Made by a program: the position numbers and the translations under genes
The notes under the pieces: model-generated
What the model saw: only the letters and a program-made list of their open reading frames with translations
The model's database searches: none
What the model was told of the DNA's origin: nothing
Assembly: GCA_910577515.1 (NCBI GenBank)
Contig: CAJTLW010000008.1
Coordinates: 31,364 to 95,363 of the forward strand
Direction: 5' to 3'
DNA length: 64,000 nucleotides
From: an uncultured Vampirovibrio sp.
GTDB taxonomy: Bacteria; Cyanobacteriota; Vampirovibrionia; Gastranaerophilales; Gastranaerophilaceae
In this document: piece by piece, positions 53,159 through 61,080 of the stretch
Numbering within the stretch: position 1 is the first letter of the stretch
How the letters are laid out: every line of letters begins with the position of its first letter

Positions 53159-54978
53159 AATTTATTGTATCCTAATTCATTTGCTATATATGCAATAGTT
53201 TTTGGAAAATATCTAACAAGATAATGCGCCCTTGCAGATAAATCACCACTGTTTCCATAAGTTGTGATAAGCATCATAGTTTCTGCTATAAATTCATCCA
53301 GCCCTGAGGTTTCATCCCCACCCGTTTGTGAAAAATAATATATTACATTATTCATCATATCAGGATATTTCTTCTTAAAATCTCTCATCTCTTCATTATA
53401 AATTTCAATAAGTTCTTGATCTTCAAGCAGATATTCTTCATTTTTATAGCCCTCTATATGCCCGAGTTCATGCATAAGTGCAGGGAGGCTGCATTCAATA
53501 TTTAACAACCCTTCATCGCACTGAATACAAGACTGGTGGCTGCCATCTGGCATTATGGTAATTTTAGAAATATACTCATCAATCAATAAAAGACCATCTG
53601 CAGGAATATTTTTTGCAAAATTCATAAAATCTTTAATTTCTTTTTTAGAATTATTAGCATCAGGCTTTGTAAGTTTTTCCATTAAATTTGATTTACACAA
53701 GGTTTCGCCAGAATCATCCTTAACCGTATAAATACCGGATAAATCATCAAATTCCGTTACATATTTTTTACCGTTTATTATGGTTGTTGTTGTGCCATCG
53801 GGGTTTTTTATAAAACTTCTTTCTAAATTAAACAAATTGTTGTCTTGATTATAAATGTGATAGGCATATTCGCTTTTTAAAATATTGCCGTTTTCATCTG
53901 TTTTTTGTATATATTTTCTTTTTATTTTATTCCCTTTGTATTCAAAGGCCTCATTCAAAACAACGTTGCCATCAGGGTTTTGGCGCACCTCTGCAATTTT
54001 TTCACCTGGGAAAATATCATCAATTGTTCCCCTCCTGATAGCTTCAATTATATCCACATTTTCAGGATAGCATTTAAGGTTATATCTACATGTTTCAAAA
54101 GCACCATCAAGAATGGCTGACGCTTTTGTTGAAATAATATATTCTGGGCCATCTTCACTAAAAATAAGTTCGATATCATTTATCAGCTCATTTTTTGAGA
54201 AATATTGATAATGTTCCGATAAATGATTTTTGCTAAAGCCTGTTAGATATTCATCCTTGTCATTTTTTGCCTTTTCAACTTTGCTTGATGTGCTTGAGCC
54301 ATCAGGATAAAATGTGTGTATGATTTCTACACTCACTCTTTCTATGCCCTCACGTTCTTCTTTAAGAAATTCTACAGGTTCTGTCTTTTGTGCTTCAATA
54401 TAGTGTTCTGCATCATTTTGGGGAATTACAAGCTCAATATAATACTCATCATCCTGCAAGGCTTCCAGTTTATCTATTTGTTCATCAGTATAATCAAAAT
54501 TTGCAAGACAAATAACCGTAGGATTTTTAATTCTTGCAGCCAAATAATCAATTTTTTGCAATTTAGTTTCATCATTTAGTGTATTTAGGATAATTTCCAT
54601 GGGTAAAAATTCTGCACATTCTGCAAAGCTATAAAATAAATCGGCATTATTCTCAATAATCTGCTTAACATTAACTAAATCAAGCAACCTGCAGAGAAAA
54701 TTGCAAGCGTCTTTCCCGGTTTGTGCAACATCTAAAATATCATCGTCGTTTATTAGCCCTTTTTCAAGCAAGTCTAAAACGCCTGCATTCTTTCTTAAAA
54801 TATCCAAAGCGTCAGCTTCATCTTTGGCTAAAACACTGTTTGCAGTGCGTATAAAAACATCTTTGTCACTTTGTGACAATGCAGGCACAGTAGCACTATC
54901 ATACCCCGTTTTATTGCCAAAATGAGGTGTAAAGTACAAATTGCTTATTAAATTTATTGCGCCATTTCCAGTTAACAA
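53155..54978 (-). CDS. HELGH metallopeptidase, lethal-factor (ATLF)-like C-terminal domain
   Basis: About 607 residues. The C-terminal 110 residues hold zinc motif ALMHELGHIEGYKN (HELGH near 503-507) and, 55 residues on, GLDEFIAETMMLI with the third ligand Glu (about 562), then YFPKTIAYIANELGY. This HExxH...EFxAE...PKTxxxI arrangement matches the catalytic domain of anthrax lethal factor and Pro-Pro endopeptidases. The preceding 490 residues are unrecognised: helical 40-150, then repeated beta pieces (YPDGSS, NPDGNV, NPDGTTTT, MPDGSH). TTG 54978 behind AAAGG is chosen because the upstream TTG 55050 lies in the neighbour's terminator. No classical signal peptide. Confidence 0.6.
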   Translation of the reverse strand: MLTGNGAINLISNLYFTPHFGNKTGYDSATVPALSQSDKDVFIRTANSVLAKDEADALDILRKNAGVLDLLEKGLINDDDILDVAQTGKDACNFLCRLLDLVNVKQIIENNADLFYSFAECAEFLPMEIILNTLNDETKLQKIDYLAARIKNPTVICLANFDYTDEQIDKLEALQDDEYYIELVIPQNDAEHYIEAQKTEPVEFLKEEREGIERVSVEIIHTFYPDGSSTSSKVEKAKNDKDEYLTGFSKNHLSEHYQYFSKNELINDIELIFSEDGPEYIISTKASAILDGAFETCRYNLKCYPENVDIIEAIRRGTIDDIFPGEKIAEVRQNPDGNVVLNEAFEYKGNKIKRKYIQKTDENGNILKSEYAYHIYNQDNNLFNLERSFIKNPDGTTTTIINGKKYVTEFDDLSGIYTVKDDSGETLCKSNLMEKLTKPDANNSKKEIKDFMNFAKNIPADGLLLIDEYISKITIMPDGSHQSCIQCDEGLLNIECSLPALMHELGHIEGYKNEEYLLEDQELIEIYNEEMRDFKKKYPDMMNNVIYYFSQTGGDETSGLDEFIAETMMLITTYGNSGDLSARAHYLVRYFPKTIAYIANELGYNKF

Positions 54979-55050
54979 GATTTCAAACCTTTTGAAACTT
55001 CCAAAGAAAGTGGCTATACAAAAACTGAAAACAAAATTTTTGACCAGCAA

Positions 55051-55080
55051 AAAGCGCCCTTGATTTTCAAAGGACGCTTT
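55051..55080 (-). terminator. Terminator of the 55108 gene
   Basis: Imperfect stem AAAGCG(C)CCTT/AAGG(A)CGCTTT with a T-run reading on into 55048. It makes a start for the next gene at 55050 unlikely. Confidence 0.7.
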
Positions 55081-55107
55081 TAAAATTCTTTTTTTATAAT
55101 CTAAAGC

Positions 55108-55575
55108 TTATAGTGAATCAATTTCTTCATCAATTGTTGTAGCTTCAGTTGCTTCTTCTTCTACTTGTTGAATATCAACATCATCCACTTCACCTTTTGA
55201 TTCTTTTACTTTCTTTGAAACGATAGCAGGTGCTTCGCCTTCCATCCATCCCCATTTGTTAGAGAAATTGATATCATGGCGGCCAAACATTTCATCGTCT
55301 TGAGCCGGGTCAAACCATCTTTTTGCAAATGAATACCATTTTAATTTATCACTGCCTTCACAATCTGCATAAGGGTCAAGATTATAGTAAGTATCAGCAG
55401 TGCCTTTTGAATGATTATATCTTACAACATCAGTTACTTTGCCCATTTGCTTAGAAAAGCCTTCAGCTTGAATTTGGGGAACTGTTGCCATATCTTCAGA
55501 TTGAATATAAGCAAAAGCGCCTGTAGTTACACCTAAAGCCCCTAAAATGCAAAGTGTTATTGCAAATTTTTTCAT
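55108..55575 (-). CDS. Exported acidic protein of unknown function
   Basis: 155 residues with a clear signal peptide (KKFAITLCILGALGVTTGAFA, cleaved after about 22). The mature chain is aromatic and polar (YYNLDPYADCEGSDKLKWYS, RWFDPAQDDEMFGRHDINFS) with one cysteine and a strongly acidic low-complexity tail (EEEATEATTIDEEIDSL). No known family. Own promoter region, GAGG ribosome site and terminator suggest a well-expressed periplasmic or surface protein. Confidence 0.7.
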   Translation of the reverse strand: MKKFAITLCILGALGVTTGAFAYIQSEDMATVPQIQAEGFSKQMGKVTDVVRYNHSKGTADTYYNLDPYADCEGSDKLKWYSFAKRWFDPAQDDEMFGRHDINFSNKWGWMEGEAPAIVSKKVKESKGEVDDVDIQQVEEEATEATTIDEEIDSL

Positions 55576-55665
55576 AATGTAAAATCCTCTAAATTAAATA
55601 CTTTTTATTTATTACTATTATTATATATTATTATTCGTTTTTAACCAACCGTTTAATGTAATTTT

Positions 55666-56736
55666 TTAATTAAAATCCTGAATTATTATATTTTCAAATT
55701 CATCCAATAAATTTTCTTCCTTAACTTTTTTTACCAAAACTCCTTTTTTAAAGATATACCCTTCACCTATAGCGCCTGCTACACCATAATCTGCATCTTT
55801 TGCTTCATTTGGTCCGTTAACAGGACACCCCATTGTTGCAATTGTAACAGATTGTTTCATTTTTTTAAATCGTTCATCAAATTTATCTTTAAATCGTTCT
55901 TCCACACGATGGGCAAGCCCGATTAAATCAATCTGGCATCTGCCGCATGTAGGGCAGGATACAAAATTTATCCCATCATTCCTCAGCTTTAAAGCTTTTA
56001 AAATATCAAACCCTGCTTTTACTTCTTCAACGGGGTTTTCCGTTAAAGACACTCTTATCGTATCCCCAATACCTTGAGATAAAAGACTTCCAAGACCAAT
56101 AGCAGATTTTATAATCCCTCCCCTTAAAGTACCGGCTTCAGTTACCCCTAAATGCAGCGGATACGGGATTTTATCATAAATCATTCTATAAGCATCAATG
56201 GTTGTCTGTACATCAGATGATTTTAAAGAAACCTTAATTAAATGAAAATCTTCTTTTTCTAAAATCGCAATATGCTCCATAGCGCTTTTTACCATCTTTT
56301 GCGCCAATGTAAGACTTTTATCTTCAATTAAATATTTTTCTAAAGATCCCCCGTTTACCCCTATCCTTATTGGCGTTTGCGTTTTCTTTGCAAGTTCAAC
56401 CACTTTTTTAACATGGTCAATCCCGCCAATATTACCCGGGTTTAACCTGAGTGCATCAATTCCTGCATCCATTGCAGCTAAAGCGAGTCTGTAATCAAAA
56501 TGAATATCTGCAACAAGAGGCACAGGGCTTTTTTGTTTAATTTCTTTTAATGCCGCAGCGCATTCTTTGTTTAAAACAGCTAAACGTACAATATCACACC
56601 CTTCATCTGCCAATTCTTTTATTTGAGCCAAAGTTGCTTCAACATTATCTGTTTTTGTATTTGTCATAGACTGGATAGAAATTGGCGCCCCAGCCCCTAT
56701 TTTTATATCCCCTATTTTTATTTGAACTTTTTCCAT
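55666..56736 (-). CDS. ispG: 4-hydroxy-3-methylbut-2-enyl diphosphate synthase
   Basis: [4Fe-4S] enzyme of the MEP isoprenoid pathway. 356 residues, the short bacterial form: PISIQSMTNTKTDNVEATLA, DIHFDYRLALAA, LRLNPGNIGG, GVNGGSLE, and the cluster ligands CPTCGRCQIDL and GCPVNGPNEAKDADYG. No isoprenoid neighbours. Start ATG with GAGAG. Confidence 0.96.
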   Translation of the reverse strand: MEKVQIKIGDIKIGAGAPISIQSMTNTKTDNVEATLAQIKELADEGCDIVRLAVLNKECAAALKEIKQKSPVPLVADIHFDYRLALAAMDAGIDALRLNPGNIGGIDHVKKVVELAKKTQTPIRIGVNGGSLEKYLIEDKSLTLAQKMVKSAMEHIAILEKEDFHLIKVSLKSSDVQTTIDAYRMIYDKIPYPLHLGVTEAGTLRGGIIKSAIGLGSLLSQGIGDTIRVSLTENPVEEVKAGFDILKALKLRNDGINFVSCPTCGRCQIDLIGLAHRVEERFKDKFDERFKKMKQSVTIATMGCPVNGPNEAKDADYGVAGAIGEGYIFKKGVLVKKVKEENLLDEFENIIIQDFN

Positions 56737-56767
56737 AATAACTCTCTCACTTTTTTCATTTTTATGT

Positions 56768-56773
56768 TAAAAT
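56768..56773 (+). promoter_or_regulatory. -10 box of a leaderless 56780 transcript
   Basis: TAAAAT ends six bases before the ATG of the phosphoesterase gene; no Shine-Dalgarno precedes it. -35 is not obvious. Confidence 0.35.
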
Positions 56774-56779
56774 CATACC

Positions 56780-57535
56780 ATGAAAATTGCTATTATATCA
56801 GATATTCACGGAAACAAACTGGCATTTGATGCGGTTTTAGATGACATCAAAATAAACGGCTGCGACAAAATATTTTGCCTTGGCGATATTGCAATGGCAG
56901 GATATGATCCAAACTATACAATAGAAAAATGTATAGAACTTCAAAACACTATGGGTCGCAACTTTGAAATCATTCAGGGAAATACAGATAAACTTATTGC
57001 CCATTATTCTGAAACCAAATTCTTAGAGGTGAATAAAAAATCTTCACCCATGGCACATGCGCTTGCTAATGACATATTAATCATTAAACAAGAAAATATT
57101 AATTTCTTGAAAAATTTACCTGAAAATAAAATGGTGGGCGTAAATTATAAAAAAAGAACAATGAGGCTTCATTTGGTGCATGGTTCTCCAAGGCGTCAGG
57201 ATGAAAACATTTACCCTTATTTTGAAATGAGTAAGGTTGAAAATATTGTTTCACGGTCATATTCAGACATTGTGTTCTGCGGGCATACACACATACCCTG
57301 CGGTTTTGTGTTGAATTCAGGGCAGCAGGTAATAAATGTTGGAAGCGTTGGAAGGTCAATGATTCCTGCAAGAATGCCTGTTTATGCAATATTAAAAATG
57401 AATGATAATAATACATTTGAGGTTGAACACAAATTTGTAAACTATGATAATGAAAAAGTTAGCAGGTTAATAGCAGATAGGGGCTTTACAGGAGCCGATG
57501 AACTTGCAAAGATGTTTTTAAAAGAGGAAAATTAA
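56780..57535 (+). CDS. Calcineurin-like metallophosphoesterase
   Basis: 251 residues. Motifs in order: IISDIHGNKLAFDAVL, FCLGDIAMAGYDP, IIQGNTDK, HLVHGSPR and VFCGHTHIPCGF, then INVGSVGRSM. This is the YfcE/MJ0936-like group of small phosphodiesterases. The substrate (cyclic nucleotide or other phosphodiester) cannot be read. The mRNA is probably leaderless. The TPR gene follows 9 nt later. Confidence 0.9.
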   Translation: MKIAIISDIHGNKLAFDAVLDDIKINGCDKIFCLGDIAMAGYDPNYTIEKCIELQNTMGRNFEIIQGNTDKLIAHYSETKFLEVNKKSSPMAHALANDILIIKQENINFLKNLPENKMVGVNYKKRTMRLHLVHGSPRRQDENIYPYFEMSKVENIVSRSYSDIVFCGHTHIPCGFVLNSGQQVINVGSVGRSMIPARMPVYAILKMNDNNTFEVEHKFVNYDNEKVSRLIADRGFTGADELAKMFLKEEN

Positions 57536-57544
57536 AAGGTAGAA

Positions 57545-58717
57545 ATGGCAAAAGATTTACAGGATATACACAATGAAGCTTCTGACGCTATGGCAGAAGG
57601 AAACACTGAAAAAGCGATAGAATTATATAATGAAATTTTAACAACAGCACCAACGGATGAAATTGCTTTAGGGCAATTAATGGACTTATATTTTGAAACT
57701 GATAAGTTTCAATATTATCTAATGAGAGCAAATTATAACGTTGTAAACCAAAAATTTGAACATGCAATAAATGATACAAAAAAAGCATTAAACCTTGACC
57801 CGAATTCAATTGATGCAAGGGTAAAACTTGCCCGCCTTTACCGTGTTTCAAATAAAAATTTAAAAGCTATTGATGAATTCAATAAAATAATTGAACTTTG
57901 CCCTGATAATAAAGAAAGCTATCTTGAACTTATTGATTTATACATAATTGAAAATGCAAAAGAAAGTGCTGTGGGGATTGCACGAAAAGCGGCAGAACAG
58001 TTTCCTGATGATATAGGGTTTAAAAACATCGTTGCAAAACTTTATTTTGACCTCGGAGCTTATGATGAAGCGCTAAATTTTGTAACAGATAAAAATCTTC
58101 ACGCCAAAATCTTACTTCAGGCAGGCAAAAACGAAGAGGCAAAAATTATTTTAGATACTATAAACCCTCAGATTAAAGAAGAAAAAGCAGCGCACAAGCT
58201 CTTGCTTGCAGAATATTTTTACAATAAAGACCAATATAATGAAGCACTTGAAGTAATTGATGATTATATTAATTTAGCAGGGCCAAATGCCGTATCATTC
58301 CAAATGAAAGCTCTTTGTTATGAAGGATTGAACGATGAATTTATGGCAGCGGTTAATTTTGGGTATATGAAAAAGGCTCAAAATAAAAATGATGAAGCCA
58401 TTGTTGAATTTAACCACGCTCATTCATTAAAAAAAGATGACAAAAATGTTTTAATAGAGCTTGCAAACCTTTATACGGGTCTTGGTGAAAAATATACAGC
58501 AATGGATTTTTGGAATGCTGTTTATGAGCTTGATAATGACAGCCACGCTAAAGCTGTTTTAGGCGATTTTTATTACGCTGAAGGTGATTACAGAATGGCT
58601 GCAAAATACGGCAAAGTAAAAGATGCCCCGAATGCTGAAAATAAAGCTTATTCAGAGGCCGAAGAAGAAGATGAAGGCCTTCTTAACAAAATCATTAATT
58701 TCTTTACAAGAAAATAA
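57545..58717 (+). CDS. TPR-repeat protein
   Basis: 390 residues built of about eight or nine tetratricopeptide repeats (EGNTEKAIELYNEILTTAPT, HAINDTKKALNLDPNSIDAR, LKAIDEFNKIIELCPDNKES and similar). The linker after 350 is acidic (SEAEEEDEGLL) and the last 15 residues LNKIINFFTRK form a possible amphipathic membrane helix. It is cytoplasmic or membrane-peripheral and probably a protein scaffold. Co-transcribed with the phosphoesterase; start after AAAAGG. Confidence 0.88.
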   Translation: MAKDLQDIHNEASDAMAEGNTEKAIELYNEILTTAPTDEIALGQLMDLYFETDKFQYYLMRANYNVVNQKFEHAINDTKKALNLDPNSIDARVKLARLYRVSNKNLKAIDEFNKIIELCPDNKESYLELIDLYIIENAKESAVGIARKAAEQFPDDIGFKNIVAKLYFDLGAYDEALNFVTDKNLHAKILLQAGKNEEAKIILDTINPQIKEEKAAHKLLLAEYFYNKDQYNEALEVIDDYINLAGPNAVSFQMKALCYEGLNDEFMAAVNFGYMKKAQNKNDEAIVEFNHAHSLKKDDKNVLIELANLYTGLGEKYTAMDFWNAVYELDNDSHAKAVLGDFYYAEGDYRMAAKYGKVKDAPNAENKAYSEAEEEDEGLLNKIINFFTRK

Positions 58718-58724
58718 AGCATAT

Positions 58725-59039
58725 TTACGCTTCATAATCAAGAATTAAATTTTTTATACGTGAGCCGTCGCTTAGCCTTTCTGCTGCGTCTCTGGCAGTA
58801 AGATTTATATGAAATTGCTGCCCGTTTGTTAACGTGATTTTACTTTCTGTAGGGTCACCACTGTTTCGAAGGTCATACCCTTGTTCCAGACGCTCTTTCT
58901 TGCTTGAAGGTTCAATTGAACTTACTGTCTGCGGGTTAATATAAATTGTTTTGGATGTTTCTTTATCCTTATTTTTGCCGCGGGGTAAGGCATCAACTGC
59001 AATATAAACCGGCGTTTGTCCTTTAAAATTTATACCCAT
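58725..59039 (-). CDS. Hypothetical small protein with INFKG N-terminus
   Basis: 104 residues, no known family. Begins MGINFKGQTPVYIAVDALPR; the body is mixed beta/alpha (KTIYINPQTVSSIEPS, ESKITLTNGQQFHINLTARDAAE). It has no signal peptide. The INFKG start is a lineage-style motif shared loosely with other proteins here. Convergent with the TPR gene. I find no ribosome site of quality, but GGAGATTGAAAA precedes the ATG. Confidence 0.6.
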   Translation of the reverse strand: MGINFKGQTPVYIAVDALPRGKNKDKETSKTIYINPQTVSSIEPSSKKERLEQGYDLRNSGDPTESKITLTNGQQFHINLTARDAAERLSDGSRIKNLILDYEA

Positions 59040-59093
59040 TTTTCAATCTCCATTCTTGTTTAATAACCATTTAATGCATCTAAATAATTTTTA

Positions 59094-59121
59094 TTGACAC
59101 AAATGTTAACTTTCATAAAGT
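59094..59121 (+). promoter_or_regulatory. Possible promoter for the 59194 gene
   Basis: Perfect TTGACA (59094-59099) with TAAAGT 16 bases on; about 70 nt leader. The -10 match is modest. Confidence 0.35.
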
Positions 59122-59193
59122 ATGTCTCATGTTTTAAAATAAATATGGTATTATTGCAAAATATACACAATAAAACATAGGGGAAATTTACAA

Positions 59194-59487
59194 ATGAAAA
59201 AGATTTTATTAACTTTTGCGGTATTCGGATTACTTTTAATGTCTGCACCTGTTATGGCAAAACCGGCCGGAACTCACGGCACAAATGGTGAAGTTAGCGG
59301 AAAATCAGTAGGTGCAGCAGCCTTATCACTCTTTATTTGGCCGGGAATTGGTCAAGCAGTAAATAAAAATGAAAATAAGAAAAATATAACCCACGCCGTT
59401 TTAGGTTTGACAGGCATTTTCAGAATTTGGTCTTGCTACGACGCCCTTGTAGATAGAAAAGGCGGCGTTTGGGAAAATAGAATATAA
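59194..59487 (+). CDS. Small exported protein with hydrophobic segment
   Basis: 97 residues. Signal peptide ILLTFAVFGLLLMSAPVMA, then mature KPAGTHGTNGEVSGKSVGAA and a hydrophobic stretch ALSLFIWPGIGQAVN, with TM-like HAVLGLTGIFRIWSCYDALV. The GxGQAxN...HAxLGLTGxFRIWS pattern recalls TM2/YgaP-like small membrane proteins, but I cannot name a family. Start after AGGGGAAA. A strong terminator follows. Confidence 0.6.
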   Translation: MKKILLTFAVFGLLLMSAPVMAKPAGTHGTNGEVSGKSVGAAALSLFIWPGIGQAVNKNENKKNITHAVLGLTGIFRIWSCYDALVDRKGGVWENRI

Positions 59488-59500
59488 TAATTTTACAATT

Positions 59501-59537
59501 AAAAAATGCGGACATAAATAAAATGTCCGCATTTTTT
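59501..59537. terminator. Strong bidirectional terminator
   Basis: 15-bp stem AAAAAATGCGGACAT/ATGTCCGCATTTTTT with a 7-nt loop, between the convergent 59194 and 59542 genes. Confidence 0.85.
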
Positions 59538-59541
59538 AATT

Positions 59542-59922
59542 CTATTTTGCGCAGGATAATGTATCATAAACCTTGGCAACGATTTTCCATTCACCCTGAA
59601 TTTTGTTCATAATAAGCAAATCCGTAAATTTATATCCATGCCAGTTGTCTTCAATAACCCTTGCTGTTGCAATTGTTTTTTCAATATTTAAAACATCAAC
59701 TCTTGCGACATAATCATCTCCTACGGCACCCATTTTATCAATCGTTTCATAGAATAATTGAATTGAACCTGATTGATACTCTTTTTCATTTAATTGTCCG
59801 AAAAATGAAGCTTTTTCATAAAAATAGGGTTTTACAATTTCACTGTTTCCATCGTGTACTGCCTGAATAAATTTTCTTGCAATGTTTTCTACAGCATTAA
59901 ATTCCTCTATCTGTTCTCTCAC
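59542..59922 (-). CDS. NTF2-like (lumazine-binding-like) protein
   Basis: 126 residues: helical N-terminus FNAVENIARKFIQAVHDGN, then curved-sheet pieces KASFFGQLNEKEYQSGSIQL and EDNWHGYKFTDLLIMNKIQG, ending WKIVAKVYDTLSC. It matches the nuclear transport factor 2 / putative lumazine-binding fold, usually a small-molecule binding or isomerase scaffold. GTG start at 59922 with AAAGGA upstream. It is divergent from the HxlR gene, with a palindrome between them, so it is likely its target. Confidence 0.75.
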   Translation of the reverse strand: MREQIEEFNAVENIARKFIQAVHDGNSEIVKPYFYEKASFFGQLNEKEYQSGSIQLFYETIDKMGAVGDDYVARVDVLNIEKTIATARVIEDNWHGYKFTDLLIMNKIQGEWKIVAKVYDTLSCAK

Positions 59923-59967
59923 AGTATAATCCTTTCTTTTTAATACTTATTATGTTAGATTATAACT

Positions 59968-59984
59968 GTACTTTATTCAAGTAC
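59968..59984. promoter_or_regulatory. Candidate HxlR operator
   Basis: Perfect inverted repeat GTACTT-N5-AAGTAC in the 95-bp divergent intergenic region, with a further GTACGTAC overlap at 59981-59988. HxlR-family regulators are known to bind GTAC-type dyads between their gene and a divergent target. Confidence 0.6.
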
Positions 59985-60017
59985 GTACAAAAAAGTAACC
60001 GTCAGGAAAAGTCAAAA

Positions 60018-60362
60018 ATGGAAAACAAAGAAAAAGACTGTTTAAAAGAAATAGAGTCCTTTGATAAAACAGGATTTAATTACACGCTTTCTCTCATTAA
60101 TGGTAAGCACAAGTTAACAATCCTTTATGCAATATATAGGCATAAAATAATAAGATTTAACAAACTTCAAAAATACTTAAATATGATATCGCACAAAACA
60201 TTGAGTTTCGCACTAAAAGAACTCGAGAATGGCGGATTAGTTACAAGAAAAGCTTATCCGCAAATCCCGCCAAAGGTTGAATATTCATTGTCTGAAAAAG
60301 GAAAATCTTTTATCCCAATATTATATTCAATGTGCGAATGGGGCGAACAATATTTTAAATAA
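60018..60362 (+). CDS. HxlR-family transcriptional regulator
   Basis: 114 residues from ATG 60018 (AGGAAA upstream); an ATG at 59952 is in frame but its first codons overlap the operator-like palindrome. Winged helix: SLINGKHKLTILYAIYRHKI, IRFNKLQKYLNMISHKTLSF, ELENGGLVTRKAYPQIPPKV and EYSLSEKGKSFIPILYSMCE with a Cys-bearing C-terminal helix. HxlR proteins sense aldehydes or quinones; the Cys could act in sensing. Divergent from the NTF2-like gene. Confidence 0.88.
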   Translation: MENKEKDCLKEIESFDKTGFNYTLSLINGKHKLTILYAIYRHKIIRFNKLQKYLNMISHKTLSFALKELENGGLVTRKAYPQIPPKVEYSLSEKGKSFIPILYSMCEWGEQYFK

Positions 60363-60364
60363 AA

Positions 60365-61039
60365 TCATTTAACATTTTCATAGCTTTTTTTAATATATTT
60401 CATAATAATTTTGTCTTCAAGCGTATCATCAAGCAAAATCGTTATCCAGTATTGTTTATTCATGTGATACGCAGGGTAAAACCCTTTTTGTTGAATTAAT
60501 TGTTGTATTTCGGTTTCACCAAGCTTTAAATTTATAATATCAAACGTTCCTTCAGCCTTTTTTATCACCTTGTCTTTTTTAACATTCATAATAAGCCCAA
60601 ACCATTTTCCATCAGGGGTTTTTCGAAATACGCCAGCATCTGATGCATTCTTTTGCCCCTTCCATGGAAAATCAGGCGCAACACCATATTCTTTATGGAT
60701 TAATTCCGTAATTCTGTTTGCCTGAGGTGAAATAAAGTAATTTTCAATAAAATATTTTTTTAAAATGTAGCGTAGAATATCTTCATATTCATCCCTTACT
60801 TTTGAAGAATAACCGCCCGTTTGATGTTTCATCCTAAAAAGCAGATACTCTTCCCCATTTTGGGTATCATAAATTTTCCCTCTAACCAAACCTTTTTTAT
60901 CAATTTTTATAATACTTTTAAAAACCCCATCCATAAGGTCTTTTTCAATTTCAAAACCATCTTTAAGGTCTTTAAATCCTGAATTTTGAATTTTATTAAC
61001 ATCAAGCCTTGCTTTTTTAAAAATATTATCTTCAATCAT
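60365..61039 (-). CDS. MmcQ/YjbR-family protein with N-terminal extension
   Basis: 224 residues. The C-terminal half is YjbR: EYGVAPDFPWKGQKNASDAG, VFRKTPDGKWFGLIMNVKKD, FDIINLKLGETEIQQLIQQK, GFYPAYHMNKQYWITILLDD. The N-terminal 100 residues are an additional, Lys-rich domain (SSKVRDEYEDILRYILKKYF), as in longer family members. YjbR domains have a MmcQ-like DNA-binding fold; function unclear. No Shine-Dalgarno; TATAAT lies six bases before the ATG, suggesting a leaderless message. Confidence 0.85.
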   Translation of the reverse strand: MIEDNIFKKARLDVNKIQNSGFKDLKDGFEIEKDLMDGVFKSIIKIDKKGLVRGKIYDTQNGEEYLLFRMKHQTGGYSSKVRDEYEDILRYILKKYFIENYFISPQANRITELIHKEYGVAPDFPWKGQKNASDAGVFRKTPDGKWFGLIMNVKKDKVIKKAEGTFDIINLKLGETEIQQLIQQKGFYPAYHMNKQYWITILLDDTLEDKIIMKYIKKSYENVK

Positions 61040-61045
61040 ATAAAA

Positions 61046-61051
61046 ATTATA
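61046..61051 (-). promoter_or_regulatory. -10 box of a leaderless yjbR-like transcript
   Basis: Perfect TATAAT on the minus strand six bases before ATG 61039, with TTTAAA 17 bases upstream (61069-61074) as a possible -35. Confidence 0.5.
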
Positions 61052-61080
61052 ACTGATAATAAAATCTGTTTAAATATAAT

